The notes: generated by a model not told the origin, from the letters alone. Positions 22,141-35,235 are shown, counted from the stretch's first letter. The stretch: DNA of 64,000 nt from Galeopsis tetrahit (GCA_963675135.1 OY776119.1:68359727-68423726); one strand, 5' to 3'. Numbers and translations are program-made.

Positions 22141-22415
22141 TTTTGTAAAATATAATACATAATTGAATTACTAAATAATGGCAAAGTAGCAATTTTGCCA
22201 CAGAACACACATCAACACTCAAGAATTATCACACACAAGCATACATACACAAAAGTAATACATAATTGAATTACTAAATAATGGCAAAGTAGCAATTTTG
22301 TAAAATATAATACATAATTGAATTACTAAATAATGGCAAAGTAGCAATTTTGCCACATAACACACATCAACACTCAAGAATTATCAGACACAAGCATACA
22401 TACACAAAAGTAATA
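22141..22415 (+). repeat. 155-bp tandem repeat, about 1.8 copies
   Basis: TTTTGTAAAATATAATACAT starts at 22141 and again at 22296, followed in both by CATAATTGAATTACTAAATA and the CACACATCAACACTCAAG segment. A 40-bp part of the unit occurs a third time at 22260-22299. Copies differ at only a few bases, so the duplication is recent. Confidence 0.85.
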
Positions 22416-24099
22416 CTATATCACAACACACATAAGCATGTTCAAACTAATTCAATCTTCCATACTCAAATCTGCTAAAGCACTGTCAAATGGAACATAC
22501 AATTAAACATAAAAAGAGTCCAAATCATTCTTATTTAGCAACCTCATCTATAAAAAATATTAAAAACTGCATCAATACCCCACTAATCATCATATATCCC
22601 ATCTGGATACAATTAGAATTCATTGTAGGGTAGGTAAATGAGCAGCTCATCAATAATGTTTCTCTATAATGTTGCGCTGGTTTAAACTAACATAAACATA
22701 TCTAGCAACCCCCTTATGACCCGTAATTGTGGATATTCGACTGTTGGTTTTGAAGAAACAAAGAATGACAATAACTTGGTTCTCTGTTTCTTCAAAGCTT
22801 CAACATCATGATATGTCCTGGGCTTTGGTTAGTGATCTAACTGCTGCTTTCGTCTCTCCAAGCAACCTGTAAATTCAAATTTGTCAACTCTGTCAAGGTT
22901 GAATGAAACAGGTATAAATGGAGAGTATGGACGAAATAGTAAATTCTTACCATTCAAACTTTCCGCACATATAATAAATATTGTAGTCCAACCAAAGGAT
23001 GGGAGATGTTGGATATGCTCCTGCAGATTAAATGACAATTGATTCAAAAACTGAAAATACCTATATTCCATCAATTGCACACACACTGCATATTTCAACT
23101 ATCATTTTACAGCTACCTTGAGACTAGAGATGCAAACTAACTATTTTATGCATAAACAATTATTTGGATGCACGAGGATAAGAATTACATACTCTCATAT
23201 GCAGGAATCGTCAATCTGCAATACGAAAGTGCTTCTTTCAAATCCTACAGCTCCATCAATATCTAAAGAAATAGCCGATTCCAACAAGAATTAGTTCACT
23301 TGAAGGTTGATGCTTTAAAAAAATTACTACATAATTTGACAACGTCCTCATTACTACTATATATACATATTAACAACGTCCCCAATACACTTCCAACATC
23401 CACAAATGAGACATGGGACATAATGGGCAAAATATGAGATACAAACAAAATCGAAAAAAATGAGACACGGAGACACAGACAAAACCAACAAGGCTAAATT
23501 CAGCAACAACCATAACCCACACCTAGATACAGATGCCAGCCATATCTAGAGAAGGGGACATCAAACAAATTAACACAAAAGTTCACCATTATGTGAAAAT
23601 AAACAAGAATAACAATAAACACATATGCGCAATCACCATAAAATAACAGATCTGAAATTTTTTGAGGCATCAACCAAATAAAACGATTGTGAATGACAAC
23701 CAAACATCTATTCGCCGAAAATGCATACATAAACGCACTCAGTGTTCGCAATCGCCAAGTGTGTGCGTGCATATAATCGGAAATATACTAACCTCGTGCT
23801 ACTCGATGACCGGTGAACTTGGGGTTTTGCCAAAGTCGTGTGTGTGCGTTAACAAAGTCGCCATTAAACCCCAAATCCTCAAAGCAAAACCCTAAAAATA
23901 CAAAAGGAAAAAACGTCAGAAATATGAGAGGGGAGGAAGACGATGAGAGGAATAGAAAGCGGAGCGAGAGGGAAAGTGGTGAGAGAGGGATGAACGGAGG
24001 AGTTGAGGAACCCTAAATCGCCGTTTCGCCTACCACGTCGCCAGAGAGCCGAGTCCGTACACAGAGACGGAAATTATGGAGTGGGAAAGGCTAGGGTTC

Positions 24100-24112
24100 G
24101 TTTTATATACCC
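24100..24112 (-). promoter_or_regulatory. TATA-like box in the 3.3-kb element
   Basis: Minus-strand GGGTATATAAAACG precedes a CT-rich leader (about 24090 down to 23890) with AAACCCTA-type words, as in plant 5'UTRs. No clear coding exon follows. Confidence 0.35.
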
Positions 24113-24397
24113 AAGGGTATTTTGGGAAAAAGGGTGTTAATCGGCTCCGTCTTTTTTCCAAGATTACCAATCTCCTCGAATTTGGGCCGATAAAATGTCG
24201 CCCAATATCATTGATTAGTCGCAGGCCATGGCCAAACTCACGGGCTGATTAATTGGCAACCAAACACAAGATTAGGCCAGATTAGGGCTTAATCTGGGCC
24301 TAATCTTATTAACCAAACATGCCCTGAGAGTAAAAAAAATTCATTGATTTAAATACACATATCCTACTGCATGACACCAAAATTGAAAAAAATCCTA

Positions 24398-24831
24398 GGG
24401 TTTTGTTTACTTTTGGTTTAAAAAATCAGGTTTTGGATTTTAAGATCCTAAATTCGTTTTATTTCGAAATTTAAAAATCGGTTTTCAAAATCCACTCAAA
24501 ATCATGCCTATCAAACATATTGATTTGACACATAAAGTTATATCTATATACTATCACTCCAATCATTATAATTTTTCTCAACAATAATATAATACATTCA
24601 ATCATTACACAATCAACTAATTATAATCTCACCCAACAATAATATAATAATACAATTTCATTCAATCTTACAAATTGATTTGACATAAAGTTAAAATTTT
24701 CAACTATTCCAAAACTAAAAAGACACACACATATTACTATTCATCATGGTTTCAAAAACCCAATGTTTCAAAAACCCAATATTTCAAAAACCGATTTTCA
24801 AAACCACTCAAAGCTCAAAGTAAACATAACC
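24398..24831 (+). mobile_element. MITE-like inverted-repeat element
   Basis: Left GGGTTTTGTTTACTTTTGG and right CAAAGTAAACATAACC are imperfect inverted repeats about 430 bp apart. The interior is AT-rich with subterminal TTTCAAAAACC repeats. The target duplication is unclear. Confidence 0.45.
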
Positions 24832-24889
24832 TGATAGTTGCATACATAAATGGTGTACTTAACTCAATTATTAAAAGCTGCAAACTGTT

Positions 24890-25500
24890 ATGGAATTTAG
24901 TACTTAGCAATTCCTCACAAATGATAATATAAGACAACAAGAAACGCAATGAATTGAATCAAGCAAGAAACAAAGATATGAACACGGGATTTACGTGGTT
25001 CGATCAAATGATCTACGTCCACGGAGGATACAGACTCTCTTTACTAATATGAACAAGTGGTATCAGAGCGGGGGCCATAATCCTTATGTATGTGCCCGAT
25101 GTCAATAAACAGTTGGACCAACAAGAACCCTTCGGAGAAAAAACGATAGAGACTCTGTGAGTTGTGCAGAGGTGACTGTCCCGGGTGGATCTCGGGTGAA
25201 CTAGACTGAGATGTTCTAGTTAGGATCGGGTCGTTTGAGGGGAGGTTGTACTGCGTGTGTGGTCCTTTGTTTGAAGGGGAGGATTGTTGAGAGGGTCAAA
25301 CAAATGTCCCACATCGAAAAGACATAAAATGATTTATGGCTATAAAAGGGTGGAATAGTATCCCCATTGGTATGAGGTCTTTTGGGGAAACTCAAAAGCA
25401 AAGTCGTGAGAGTTTGACAACCCAAAACGAACAATGCCATACCAAGTGGAGAATATTATGGAGGATCCAACTCGAGGATCCTAATACAAACAATGTCATA
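24890..25500 (+). mobile_element. TRIM-like and LTR remnants
   Basis: 24890-25050 reads, on the minus strand, like the end of a plant LTR (CGTGGACGTAGATCATTTG). 25066-25083 is a tRNA-Met primer site, TGGTATCAGAGCGGGGGC. After a purine-rich GGGGAGGA comes TGTTGAGAGGGTCAAACAAA at 25268 with CCCACATCG and TATAAAAGGGTGG, the pattern of a small TRIM LTR. There is no coding region. The right edge is not sharply defined. Confidence 0.5.
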
Positions 25501-25620
25501 CAAAAAAATAATTTTTTTATACAATTAATTGAATATATAGATATACTTAAATATAAATATTCAATTTAATATTCTTCCCAACATTTAATCAGATTTAATG
25601 GAGCTAGCAAATTACATAAA

Positions 25621-26470
25621 GGGGGTGTATTCAATTGAGATTTTGTTGGATTTTTTTTTACTTTAAAAAGTTAGTGGATTTAGAAAATCCATAGACTTCA
25701 TGCAGAGTTTGACTGACTTTTTTATTGATTTATATGAATTTTCATAGACTTGATTCTGGAATACACATTTTTTTTATTGATTTACATGGATTTTCATAGA
25801 CTACGCCCTTGGAACTATTGATGCAAACGTATATCGAACACACTTGTATATAAAAAAAAGTTATCTAAATTATTTAGAAAAAATACCAAAAATATATTAA
25901 TTCAAAAAAAATTATTATTCATCATTATTATTCTCTTCAGAGTCTTTAAAGATGTATATAAATCATGTTAATATTATATTCCTAATACAAATCTTTGTAA
26001 TTAATGTTATAAATTAGGTGGCAATCGGGAATATATTATTGAGAACAGAATTTTGAAATATAGAGATGTAATCTTTTTCACGATAATAATGGCGGTGAAG
26101 CTCTCACTCTCCGCAATTTCTCCAATGACATAATTGACGTGAACTCTATCTATTTCTTTGAAAAATCCTGTTAATTTTATTTTTAATTAAAATAAAGGTT
26201 AAAGTTGATGACGGTGAAAAATGGAGTAGGTTAGTAGTAGAACTTTTGTTAAAAGAACAACAAAGTTTTTTTGTAGAACTTTTGTTAGAAGAACAACAAA
26301 GTTTTTTTTTTTTCTTCTCTTTGGAGTCTTCTGAGAGAATATTTTTGAAGGAAAAAAATCCATAGAATATTAAAGTCTACAGACGGTTGAATACCTAAAG
26401 ATCCGAATCCGGATGAATACCACCAAATTTTAAAAGTCCAAAAAAATGCAATAGAATCATGGAATACAAC
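25621..26470 (+). mobile_element. Transposon G copy 1 (G1)
   Basis: Left end GGGGGTGTATTCAATTGAG and a degraded right end TGGAATACAACTC. It shares internal blocks with G3 at 44374-45605, for example ATAGAGATGTAATCTTTTTC and the TTTGACTGACTTTTTTATTG segment. The superfamily is not assigned. It ends about 125 bp before the start codon of the dehydrogenase gene. Confidence 0.6.
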
Positions 26471-26594
26471 TCTTCTACAAAATCTCATGAGCACTTGAGC
26501 AGTATAAAATGGTGTCAAAAAAATCCATTTTGAGGAGGGGCCAAGGGGGTTTAAGTTTTCAGAAAATTCGGTGACAGAATTTTAATCAAAGCAG

Positions 26595-29500
26595 ATGGGC
26601 GACTACGAGAAGCAGGTGGTGGTGGTAACGGGATGCTCCGGCGGTGGAATAGGCCACGCGCTGGCCCTCGAATTCGCCGCCCGTGGCTGCCTGGTGGTGG
26701 CGACGGCGCGTTCACTTTCCTCCGTCTCCGATTTACAAGAGGATCCGAGGTTTTTCCTCCAACAGCTCGACGTCTCGTCCGATGAGAGTGTGCGCCACGC
26801 GCTCTCTACAGTTCTGGAAAGGTTCGGCCGCATTGATATCGTGGTGAACAACGCTGGAGTCCAGTGCGTTGGACCTCTCGCCGAGGTCCCTTTATCCATG
26901 GTTCAGAGCACCTTCAACACTAACTTTTTTGGTACAACATTAATCTTCTTGTTAATTTTGTTGTATTTCTGTGATAGATTTTGAATATTTGTTAGTTTTT
27001 TACTAAATGTATGTATGTTTGATTAATCTGAAATCAGAATCCAGATTGGATATCAGAGATCACTAGATGATCAATGATCGTTTGTGCTACCATTGTTTGA
27101 TTTAGGTAGTGAGGACTTGTTTTCTGTGTTATTATTCGAGTAGAAATGCATCTGATCTGGAGAAAGCATTATTAGGTCATCCGCTATGGCTTGGCTTTAT
27201 TTTGCTTCATTTGTTTTCATTTAGTCTGAAATGTAACTTATGTGTTTGAGCTCTGGAAATTGGGTAACTAACTGTGATTGTTCTTTTCTCTAAAAACATT
27301 CACATGTCAAAAGTAATGACAAGGTTGTTAGTCGTTGAGTATATGTATGTATGTATGTGTGTGTGTGTATGCATGTATGAACCTCATATGATGAAAACTA
27401 ATGTAGTGATGCCTGCCCACTAAGTTGGATATAGAGGTGCTTAGCTACAACCTGAATGTGGGGCAAAATTACATAAATATTTGAATTATGTATTCCAGAT
27501 TTCCAGTCCGTTTGTTTCATATTTTACTATATATTTAATCCTAAATTTGCCTTTTGATGAGGTAAGAGTTTCAATATTTTGACAATAAGTCTTGAGACTC
27601 TGTGGTCCACAACATGTAGGTTTAGGTAAGCATTTCATCTCAAAATGTTAGGTTCTATTAACAACTTCTCCTTCTCGTTTTAGGTCCTTAATTTCATCCT
27701 TCATCATCTCTTCTTTCTAAATTCCATTCTTGATAATTGGCTACTTTGTTATTGTGATTCAGCTCAATTTATATGACCGAGATAACATCTCTTGTGTTTG
27801 TATGTCTTCTTTCCCACATAATTTTCCCAAGGAAAACCCATCTCTATTGTTATAGTTAAGAATTTTTGTGTAACTATAAATACTGCCTTTCTAGATTATC
27901 ACAATTAGGTTCCTTAAGGGTTCCCAGGATAGGAAGAAATTATTTGTATTTATTTTGAATGCTTAGGCTTTTCTGTAAAAACTTCTGTTAATTGTGCATT
28001 TTAGTTGGTTTTCGCATGATAATATTATCTAGTATTTCTTTATAGAGTATTTTTGCTTATCCTGTTCATAGGTGCGTTGAGGTTGATTCAAGCTGTGGTT
28101 CCTCACATGGCATCGAGAAAGAAGGGCAAAATTGTAAATGTTGGAAGTGTCACGGTATTGGCCCCTGTACCGTGGGCAGGCACTTACACTGCATCTAAAG
28201 CTGCTATCCATGCACTAACTGATACATTAAGGTAAATGCTTTTGGTGACCCTTGCCACATTTAGCAGAAATATGGACTTCCTAAGAAATATAGCAATGGA
28301 TTACCAGAAATATCTCTTCCATCATTAAGACTCCATGTGAACTAAATCTGGGTTGCTTTCATTTTGACACGTGGCTTTTAGAAAGAGCACTAAATCAAGT
28401 TTTTAGTTTAGGTTAAGTATGACTAACAATAGTTAAAACTTGATTTGGCGATTTTTGTCCAACAAAATGTGAATATATTCTATGTACAATGTATGGCTAT
28501 TTTGCAACATGCCCTTCAGAAGAAAACTATGGAAAATAAAATTAGCAGACATGTATGAGAAATTAATAAAGGCTTTTTTGAAAATAAGCAAATGGAAAGG
28601 GTATACTGTGAGGGCTTGTTTGGCACTGGATAGGAATGATAAGGGTAGATACCTCTGCATCAAGACATGGTGTGAAAAAAACTTTGGTTATTTGTTGTTT
28701 TTGACAATGTATTAGTGTTTGATATCCATTCATATTGTTTTCTTGTACAACTAAATGAATAGGCATTAGATTTGTATGGCACTTACCAACACTCATCTCC
28801 TACCTCTATCAGTTTCCCAATTTCAAGCTCTCATTGTACTAATCAAATCAATGATAAAGGTGGTTTAAACTTCTATTCTATGAATCCCGTATCGTGCTCA
28901 CTGAATATTATACCATAGACTATTTAGACAGGAGCTTCATTTTTTCCTCTTTTTCTCTTTTTACTTGTCTAGCCAACTAGATACTTGGCAGTTGGCTATA
29001 GGTCTATTTTAGCTGGATTTGGATATTCTGTTTTTTACATCCTAATGCATGAAGAGAGCAGTTGAAATTTTAGAAATTTAGACTCATTAATGCGCACCTA
29101 ACCTACTTGTTTAATGGACCAAGAGGGATTCTGTTAATGAATGCTACAATCTTAATTGGGATAAGGTACATCCATGCCCCCTAACAATTACCTTAGATTC
29201 AAGTAAGCCCTTAATGTAGTTTTTGATACAAATAAACTATTTAACTTTTTAAAATTGACAGATACGCCCTTGATATATTTTATTGTGCAACGTTTCAGCT
29301 GCTTTCAAGGTCTTTTGCGAAGCGCGCTAGATTCTTCTTAAAATTAAATAAAAATGCACTTCTACTAATCCAAAATAAATATACATTTTCTTATTTGCAC
29401 ACCACCAAATTTGGTGTTAGGTTTTTTGTATTAAAATTTAGTGTTTCTTATTTATTAATAATGTGTTTCTTGAATTTTTTGTATGTTTCCGATAGAAAAT

Positions 29501-30759
29501 TATGAAATTGTATTTAGTATTTATTTGATTTTTATGATGGCATAATTCTTTGAAGTAGTTTTAAAATTAGGGAAGTTATCATTTAACAACATTAGTTGAA
29601 AAACACATACATTTATTTTGTGTTTAAAGAAGTGTCATTTTGTTCTATTTTAGAAAGATAAAGGGCATATTTGTACCAAAAATGACTTTAAGGGTTTACT
29701 TGAACCTAGAAAAATACTCTGAGACATTTAGATCCAACAAAAAAAATATACTTTCGGGTATGTTTGTTTTGAAACTATCCAGGGCTTTGCAATCTCAAAC
29801 CCCCATTTGTTTTGGTATTCAAAAATTGATTTTGAAATCCTGTTAATCACACTCTACTTTATCACCTACCATTAATTGTCTTTAATTCTTTCAATACACT
29901 CACTGACTCACATTATATACCTTTTTACTTTCACATACACTCATAATAATATACTCCCTCCGTCCATGAAAAGTGTGTTTATATTTTTTGGCACGGGTTT
30001 TAAGAAAAAGTAGATAAAGTAGGGGTGTTTTGGGGTTACTGTGAGGTAAACGAGTACACTTTTGGTGGACAGATAAATAAGAAAAGTGAGCATAGTTTTG
30101 GTGGACGGAGGAGGGAGTACATTTTAACTATTAATCAGGATTTTCAAATACTTGAATTTCAAAGTCCAGGATTTCCCCCGCCCACTATAATCCCACAAAC
30201 ATACTCTTTTAAGGATTTACTTGGACCATCTGTCAAAAAAAAAAAAAAAAAAAGGATTTACTTGGACCAGAGTAACAACTTCAGGGGTCTGGGATGGATG
30301 CATCTTTTCCCATCTTTATTTTACATGAAATGCATGAGTAGTTGATGATTGAGTTGAATAATGGGTTATCTACTTATCTTGCAATAAATTTGAAGGCTGA
30401 ATAAATTGTGATACAAATGCAGACTGGAACTACGACCCCTTGGGATCGATGTGATTAATGTTGTACCTGGAGCTATTAAGTCCAATATAGGAAACTCAGC
30501 TCTAGCCTCCGTTAATCGAATGCCAGAGTGGAAGTTGTACAAGCAGTTTGAAGGAGCGATTCGAGCAAGGGCAACTTTGTCACAAACCTCAAAATCTACT
30601 CCTTCTGAAGAGTTTGCCAAGAAAACAGTCGATCAAGTGCTCAAGGAGAATCCGCGGGCTTGGATCTGCTTAGGCTATCAATCTACAATAATGTTGATAT
30701 TGTATCATTTGCCCCTTTTCATAAAAGATTTCCTCATCAGGAGGAAGTTCAAAGTCTGA
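26595..30759 (+). CDS. Short-chain dehydrogenase/reductase, AYR1-like
   Basis: Three coding exons, 26595-26931, 28072-28231 and 30423-30759, all with GT/AG introns (1140 and 2191 bp), join in frame to 834 nt, 277 aa. Classical SDR features: Rossmann loop VTGCSGGGIGHALA near residue 11, NNAG (VVNNAGVQ) near 87, catalytic Ser in VNVGS, and YTASK with catalytic Tyr and Lys. The TGCSGGGIG form, VVPGAIKSN and the hydrophobic C-terminus (IMLILYHLPLFIKDF) fit the plant proteins annotated as NADPH-dependent 1-acyldihydroxyacetone-phosphate reductase-like, which would reduce a lipid precursor at ER or lipid-droplet membranes. Substrate is inferred. It converges on the CID-domain gene, with about 710 bp between stop codons. 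Confidence 0.92.
29756..30206 (+). mobile_element. MITE-like element in intron 2 of the dehydrogenase gene
   Basis: GGGTATGTTTGTTTTGAAAC on the left and the complement of CCACAAACATACTC on the right are imperfect inverted repeats. A Stowaway MITE is nested inside. No coding capacity. Confidence 0.45.
29954..30117 (+). mobile_element. Stowaway MITE (164 bp)
   Basis: CTCCCTCCGTCCATGAAAAG at the left and its imperfect complement GGTGGACGGAGGAGGGAG at the right, flanked by TA on both sides. It is nested in the MITE-like element within intron 2. Confidence 0.85.
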
Positions 30760-31468
30760 TTTATCTATTCATTTTCTTGGAATGTTTTGTATTTTCACAT
30801 TAATTTGTTAGATTTCACAAGAACTAAGAATAGATACTGCCCAATAGTTACAACGTTAACCTGTCTGTAAGTTGAACAAGTACACTTGTGGTGTTTGTTT
30901 AAAATTTGGATCTTGTTCCGTACATGAGCATCTTATGAAATAGTATATTTGTATTGCACAAAATGCTCCTGTACAACACCTTTGTGTATTTCACTCTTTA
31001 ATTATTACAGTATTTTTTATCTAACACAACACTACATTTATTTTACCTCTCTCTTCTTCTAGACTCATTACACATTATTCTCAATGCACAATTAATAATG
31101 TATCATAGTAGACTTTAAAAATTCTACCTTATCAAATCCTACAAAATCCAATGTACCTTTTACTATTAGTAAAATTTAGATTTCTAATTTAATACTCCTT
31201 TTACCATTCATAAAATTCAGCCCATAACAAACTAAGTTTGAAAAATTACTTATCTTTATCGAGCAGCTTTGTTTGATTTTAAAGCAGCCAAAAATCTGAA
31301 TAGCACAAGACAATTGTCAGAGCTCCCTCAGAGTCATTCTACGATACAACAGCAAACACAAACACGAAAAACCTATTGTCCAAAATGTAGTCTGCTTTGA
31401 TGAAAATAATTAAACCTGTTTGACATCTCTACCTACTCTGTCATCTCACAACAAAATTTCTAGTTTTT
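30760..31468. other. Convergent intergenic region
   Basis: This separates the stop codons of two convergent genes and must hold both 3'UTRs. AT-rich, with several AATAAA-like words. No other gene or repeat is seen. Confidence 0.6.
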
Positions 31469-34400
31469 TCACTGCGATCGATACGGGTGATTATAATACA
31501 CCATACCAGGCGCCTGAACCGGTCGAAAACTACCAGGTGTCTGTTGAGGCAACATCAAAGGTTGCTGCTGAGGCAACGTCGATTGCTGCTGCTGCTGGCC
31601 CATTGCCACCATTTGCTGCTGAGTCATCAACGGTACCATCGAAGTCACCATGTACGGTGGTGGGGGCCCGGGTGCCAAAGAATTAAGATTACCATAATCG
31701 TACGATCCTGGCTGCTGCATATACTGCACAGAAGGTGGATTAGGGATCGAATGATAGTTCGAAACTTGACCCTGAATCGGGGGCTGGGCCATGGCGACCG
31801 ATTGATAAGGGTTTTGAGACGGGACAAAAGTGTTGGGATCAGAAACAGGCAGGTTTCCCGACTGTGATGTGGAGTTGAAAGACGATGAGAAAGAAGCTGC
31901 TGAGTTGGTAGATGTTGATAGCCCGGCGTTTTTGGCTTCTTCGGCTGCAAAGGTGGAAAGGACCGACGTCATGATGTACTGGGAGGAGGTCGAAGCTGCA
32001 AGCTTGTCTGCAACTTCAGCCGCAATTGCTGCAGCCGATTTTTTAGAAGTTTGGTCATTCTTTGAATTGGCATCGTTTGATTTTGTCGATTGTTTTGAGT
32101 CGAACACACGATCTTCGTCCAATTTTTTTCTCATGTTTGTGGCTTCTTCTACCTGTGCCTGTGCAACCTGATGCATGGGTACGAGCATAATGTTAGAATC
32201 AATTTCTTGAAATAAAATAGGAGTTTTACCAGGGCCTGAAAAATAGTACTATCAAATATGGGCATGAGATAATTTTCGTATAGATTAAGAAACTATCAAT
32301 TTGAGAACCGTAAGATGGATTCATACATTTTAAAACCATGTTTGATAATCTTATAATTTCTAGTTATCTAACAATATTTTTAAAAATCACTGTAAAAAAA
32401 GAGATACGTTAATTTCACGTGAGTGGAAAAAAGAAAAGAAAACAAAGTAAGAATAAAGACACTTAATTAGTATATGATGGTCTTAATATTTATAAGTTTT
32501 ACCTTTTTTATCTTACAAACATCAATTGATAATTTTCTATTTTTCAAGTCTAGAATCGATAGGAAAAACCTTCCAAACCCCCTAATTGATAATTTTACTA
32601 TTTTCAGGTCATGAACTGACAAAAATCCTAAAATATATTAACACATGGGAAAATGTAACGAGCAAAAACCTGTATCTGTGTCCGAAGATTCTCCAGTTCA
32701 GATTCCTGAAATCGCAATAACAACAAATCAATACATAAATTAATAATAGTAGACAAAATCATACTCGGATTGATCAGAGGTCTACCTGCTCATGAAGCGC
32801 GCCTCTCAATTGAGAAACGAGTGTGGCTCTATTGTTTTCAACTTCTTTAAGTTTATCGATACATTCTTTCAAAAGATTTTCTTCCTCCTCCAGTTCTTTG
32901 GACAGAATCTTTCGCGATGGATCCTTTGCTGAAGAAAGTTAGCAAACCTTAGTGTAAATACGAGGAACTCAAAGTTGAAATAGACAAAATCCAGCTCAGA
33001 TACCAAAAAAACGAAAACAAATCGAATTGGATACCCTTTTCGTCTCAAAATCTCAGCAAATATTATTTCCTTAAAAGACTTCTTTTGTTCATTGAACGAA
33101 AGGAGACACGTGTTTTGCTTGGTATAAGGAATGATTAACCTAGTAAAACATGAAGAATTAATTTAACAGCCACTTTACCTTTCGTTAGTGCTACATCAAC
33201 ATCTTTTTCCATCTTTTTCACGTGATGAACTGCTGATTTGCATCTACTCATTTCTTCATCTTCATTTGTATGCTCGCTGAGCACCACGTGAAAAGCTGAA
33301 ACTATTTTCTCTACTGTACCACCAATGCTCAATTTCTGGTTTCAAAATGAAACGTATTAGGTATAAAAATTGTGCTTGTTATTTAAATTAGGATAAAGGA
33401 ATTTGATTAAATGCTTCGTATAATGCAGAAAATAGTAAACCTCACCGTCTTTATAGATCTAGAGTCCTTTTTAACTATTCTGACTGAGCGAGAACGTTTC
33501 TTTCTGAGCTCCAAAGGAGGAGGCGCTTCATCTCCAAGCATTGCATCTTTAAGGCTTTTAGCATGGGAACCAAAAACTCTCCTTTCTTCCCATATTCCAA
33601 CCTACGATAATATAAATCTAATCAAGCATTTTCAATCATTCAAAACCAACTTATCCGATATTCATATGTCAAGAAGATATTGTGACATGACACATATCCA
33701 TATATGAAATGATGGAGTAAAAAGGTCGAGAGACAAGAAAACAATAAAAATATAATATAAAAGGTTTTACAAGATTAAATTTTGTCCAAGCAACAATAGC
33801 CAAATCCCAAATTTCTATGATCCTCTGGATGTCCTAATGACATAAAACAACGTAAGACTCAAAACCTAAACCGTAACTCAGCCCACAAGCAATGAAATCC
33901 ATGGGCTGTTTATTAAAGAATTGAATTTAAAAGACCCTAACTATAATATAATAAGATAATGAATTATCAGATAATAACAAATTTGAAAAGCTCAATTATG
34001 GTGGGTGGGTAAACAAATTCATAAAACAAAGCATATGAATAATCAACTTCTTTTGAGTTATTGAAAATTAAAGATGGAGTAGCAATCTTCTTATGCTCTC
34101 ATATTAAGGCAAGTAAGCTCACCAATCTAGATACAACTTTTTTTCCACGATCATCGCCTTGATTCTCTACCTCCTTGAGTGCTGAAGGAAGAACCTTCCA
34201 GAACTCGGTGACGAATTCATTTCCTTTACGCTTGCTGTTTTGTAGGATATCATTAGCCAGGTACAAAAGGGGTACTTTCTGGGCCATATCTGAACTGCGA
34301 AACTGTTTCTCCCATGTTGTAACAACAACTTCTGCTTTATTACGGTGAAATATGCACCAATGTGATAAAGCTATATTCAAAGTCAAGGTAAGACAATAAT

Positions 34401-35235
34401 CGAAATGGTACCACATAAGCTGATAAGCATTATCCCTAAAAGGATCTATACAAGAAACTATATGATATTGAAAGTATAATAGTATCGAAACACGAGTTTA
34501 TGCATTTTTGCTATTCAGAATGAAGCAAATGGGAATGAGTGACGGGGGCTTACGTCATTCAACTAATGCCAAGTGAAACATCTGTTTGTAAGAAACAGAA
34601 TCCTCTAATATAGTAGCTACATAAATTTATGCCATGTGAAACATTTTGTTTGTATGAAAACAAAAGTTCATTAAATCATTACATAGTATCTAGACCATAT
34701 TTGTCGTTGACACAGTTTCTAAATAAGTATAAACACAGCTGCAATTCGTCAAATGGAGCGCTCACCGTATGATATAACATTCATTAAAGAAGAACCAATA
34801 GAAATTTGAACTTATCTAAACTGACAAAAAGGAGCAGGATAGCAATACATTTCCATAATGACACTTATAAACCTTAATAGGAAAGGCAACCGATCGTGTT
34901 CAACGAATTCTTTGGAGCCTATATAACTAAAAAGGGGCATCAATTTCCATTGCTTCGAAACACATCAACAAATGCCAAATTCGTAGTTCAATCAAACCAT
35001 ATAACTAGACAGAAATCAAGAACAACACCTAAACACATTGAGGTAAGTGCATTCTCTATCCACCAATTACACACAGAATAAATAAAAAGAAAACACAATT
35101 GCGAATCACAGAATAGTTTCTACCAAAGAGAAATAATAATAAAAACAAAAAAAGGATACTCTCAATGCATTGCTGCGTGCTATTGAGCTTTGAGAGCTTA
35201 TCAGCAAGTATCTGTTCACCGAAGGCGCTATTCAT
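31469..35235 (-). CDS. CID/RPR-domain protein (RPRD1-like, annotated ENTH/VHS family)
   Basis: Seven coding exons in transcription order: 35235-35160, 34370-34123, 33601-33446, 33335-33179, 32928-32786, 32705-32670, 32167-31469; all introns are GT/AG and the sum is 1515 nt, 504 aa. Residues ~1-130 are a CTD-interacting domain (LADKLSKLNSTQQCIE, LSHWCIFHRNKAEVVVTTW, PLLYLANDILQNSKRKG). A basic RKKRSRSVR segment, then coiled coil ~190-285 (KILSKELEEEENLLKE), then a Pro/Gln/Ser-rich tail ending PYRSQ. Relatives bind the phosphorylated CTD of RNA polymerase II and act in termination or CTD dephosphorylation; that role is inferred. The start at 35235 (MNSAFGEQ) fits the family; an in-frame ATG at 35268 would add 11 residues. 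Confidence 0.92.

Larger units (their letters stand above)
21053..24324 (+). mobile_element. PIF/Harbinger-like element, 3.3 kb, no transposase seen
   Basis: Left end GGGCACGTTTGGTTTG, right end complementary to it as AACCAAACATGCCC, flanked on both sides by TGA (21050-21052, 24325-24327). The interior is AT-rich with short frames only. On the minus strand near 24110 a TATA-like TATATAAAACG is followed by a pyrimidine-rich leader, which looks like a captured or native promoter. A tandem repeat lies at 22141-22415. No DDE transposase or MYB-like ORF could be read, so it looks non-autonomous. Confidence 0.55.

Noticed and set aside
26932..26984. Extension of the dehydrogenase exon 1 frame to 26984
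   Set aside because: It is intron sequence after donor GGTACAAC; splicing to 28072 restores the SDR core.
31487..32171. Plus-strand frames opposite the last exon of the CID-domain gene
   Set aside because: Shadows of a Gln/Pro/Ser-rich exon whose splice sites and protein match the family.
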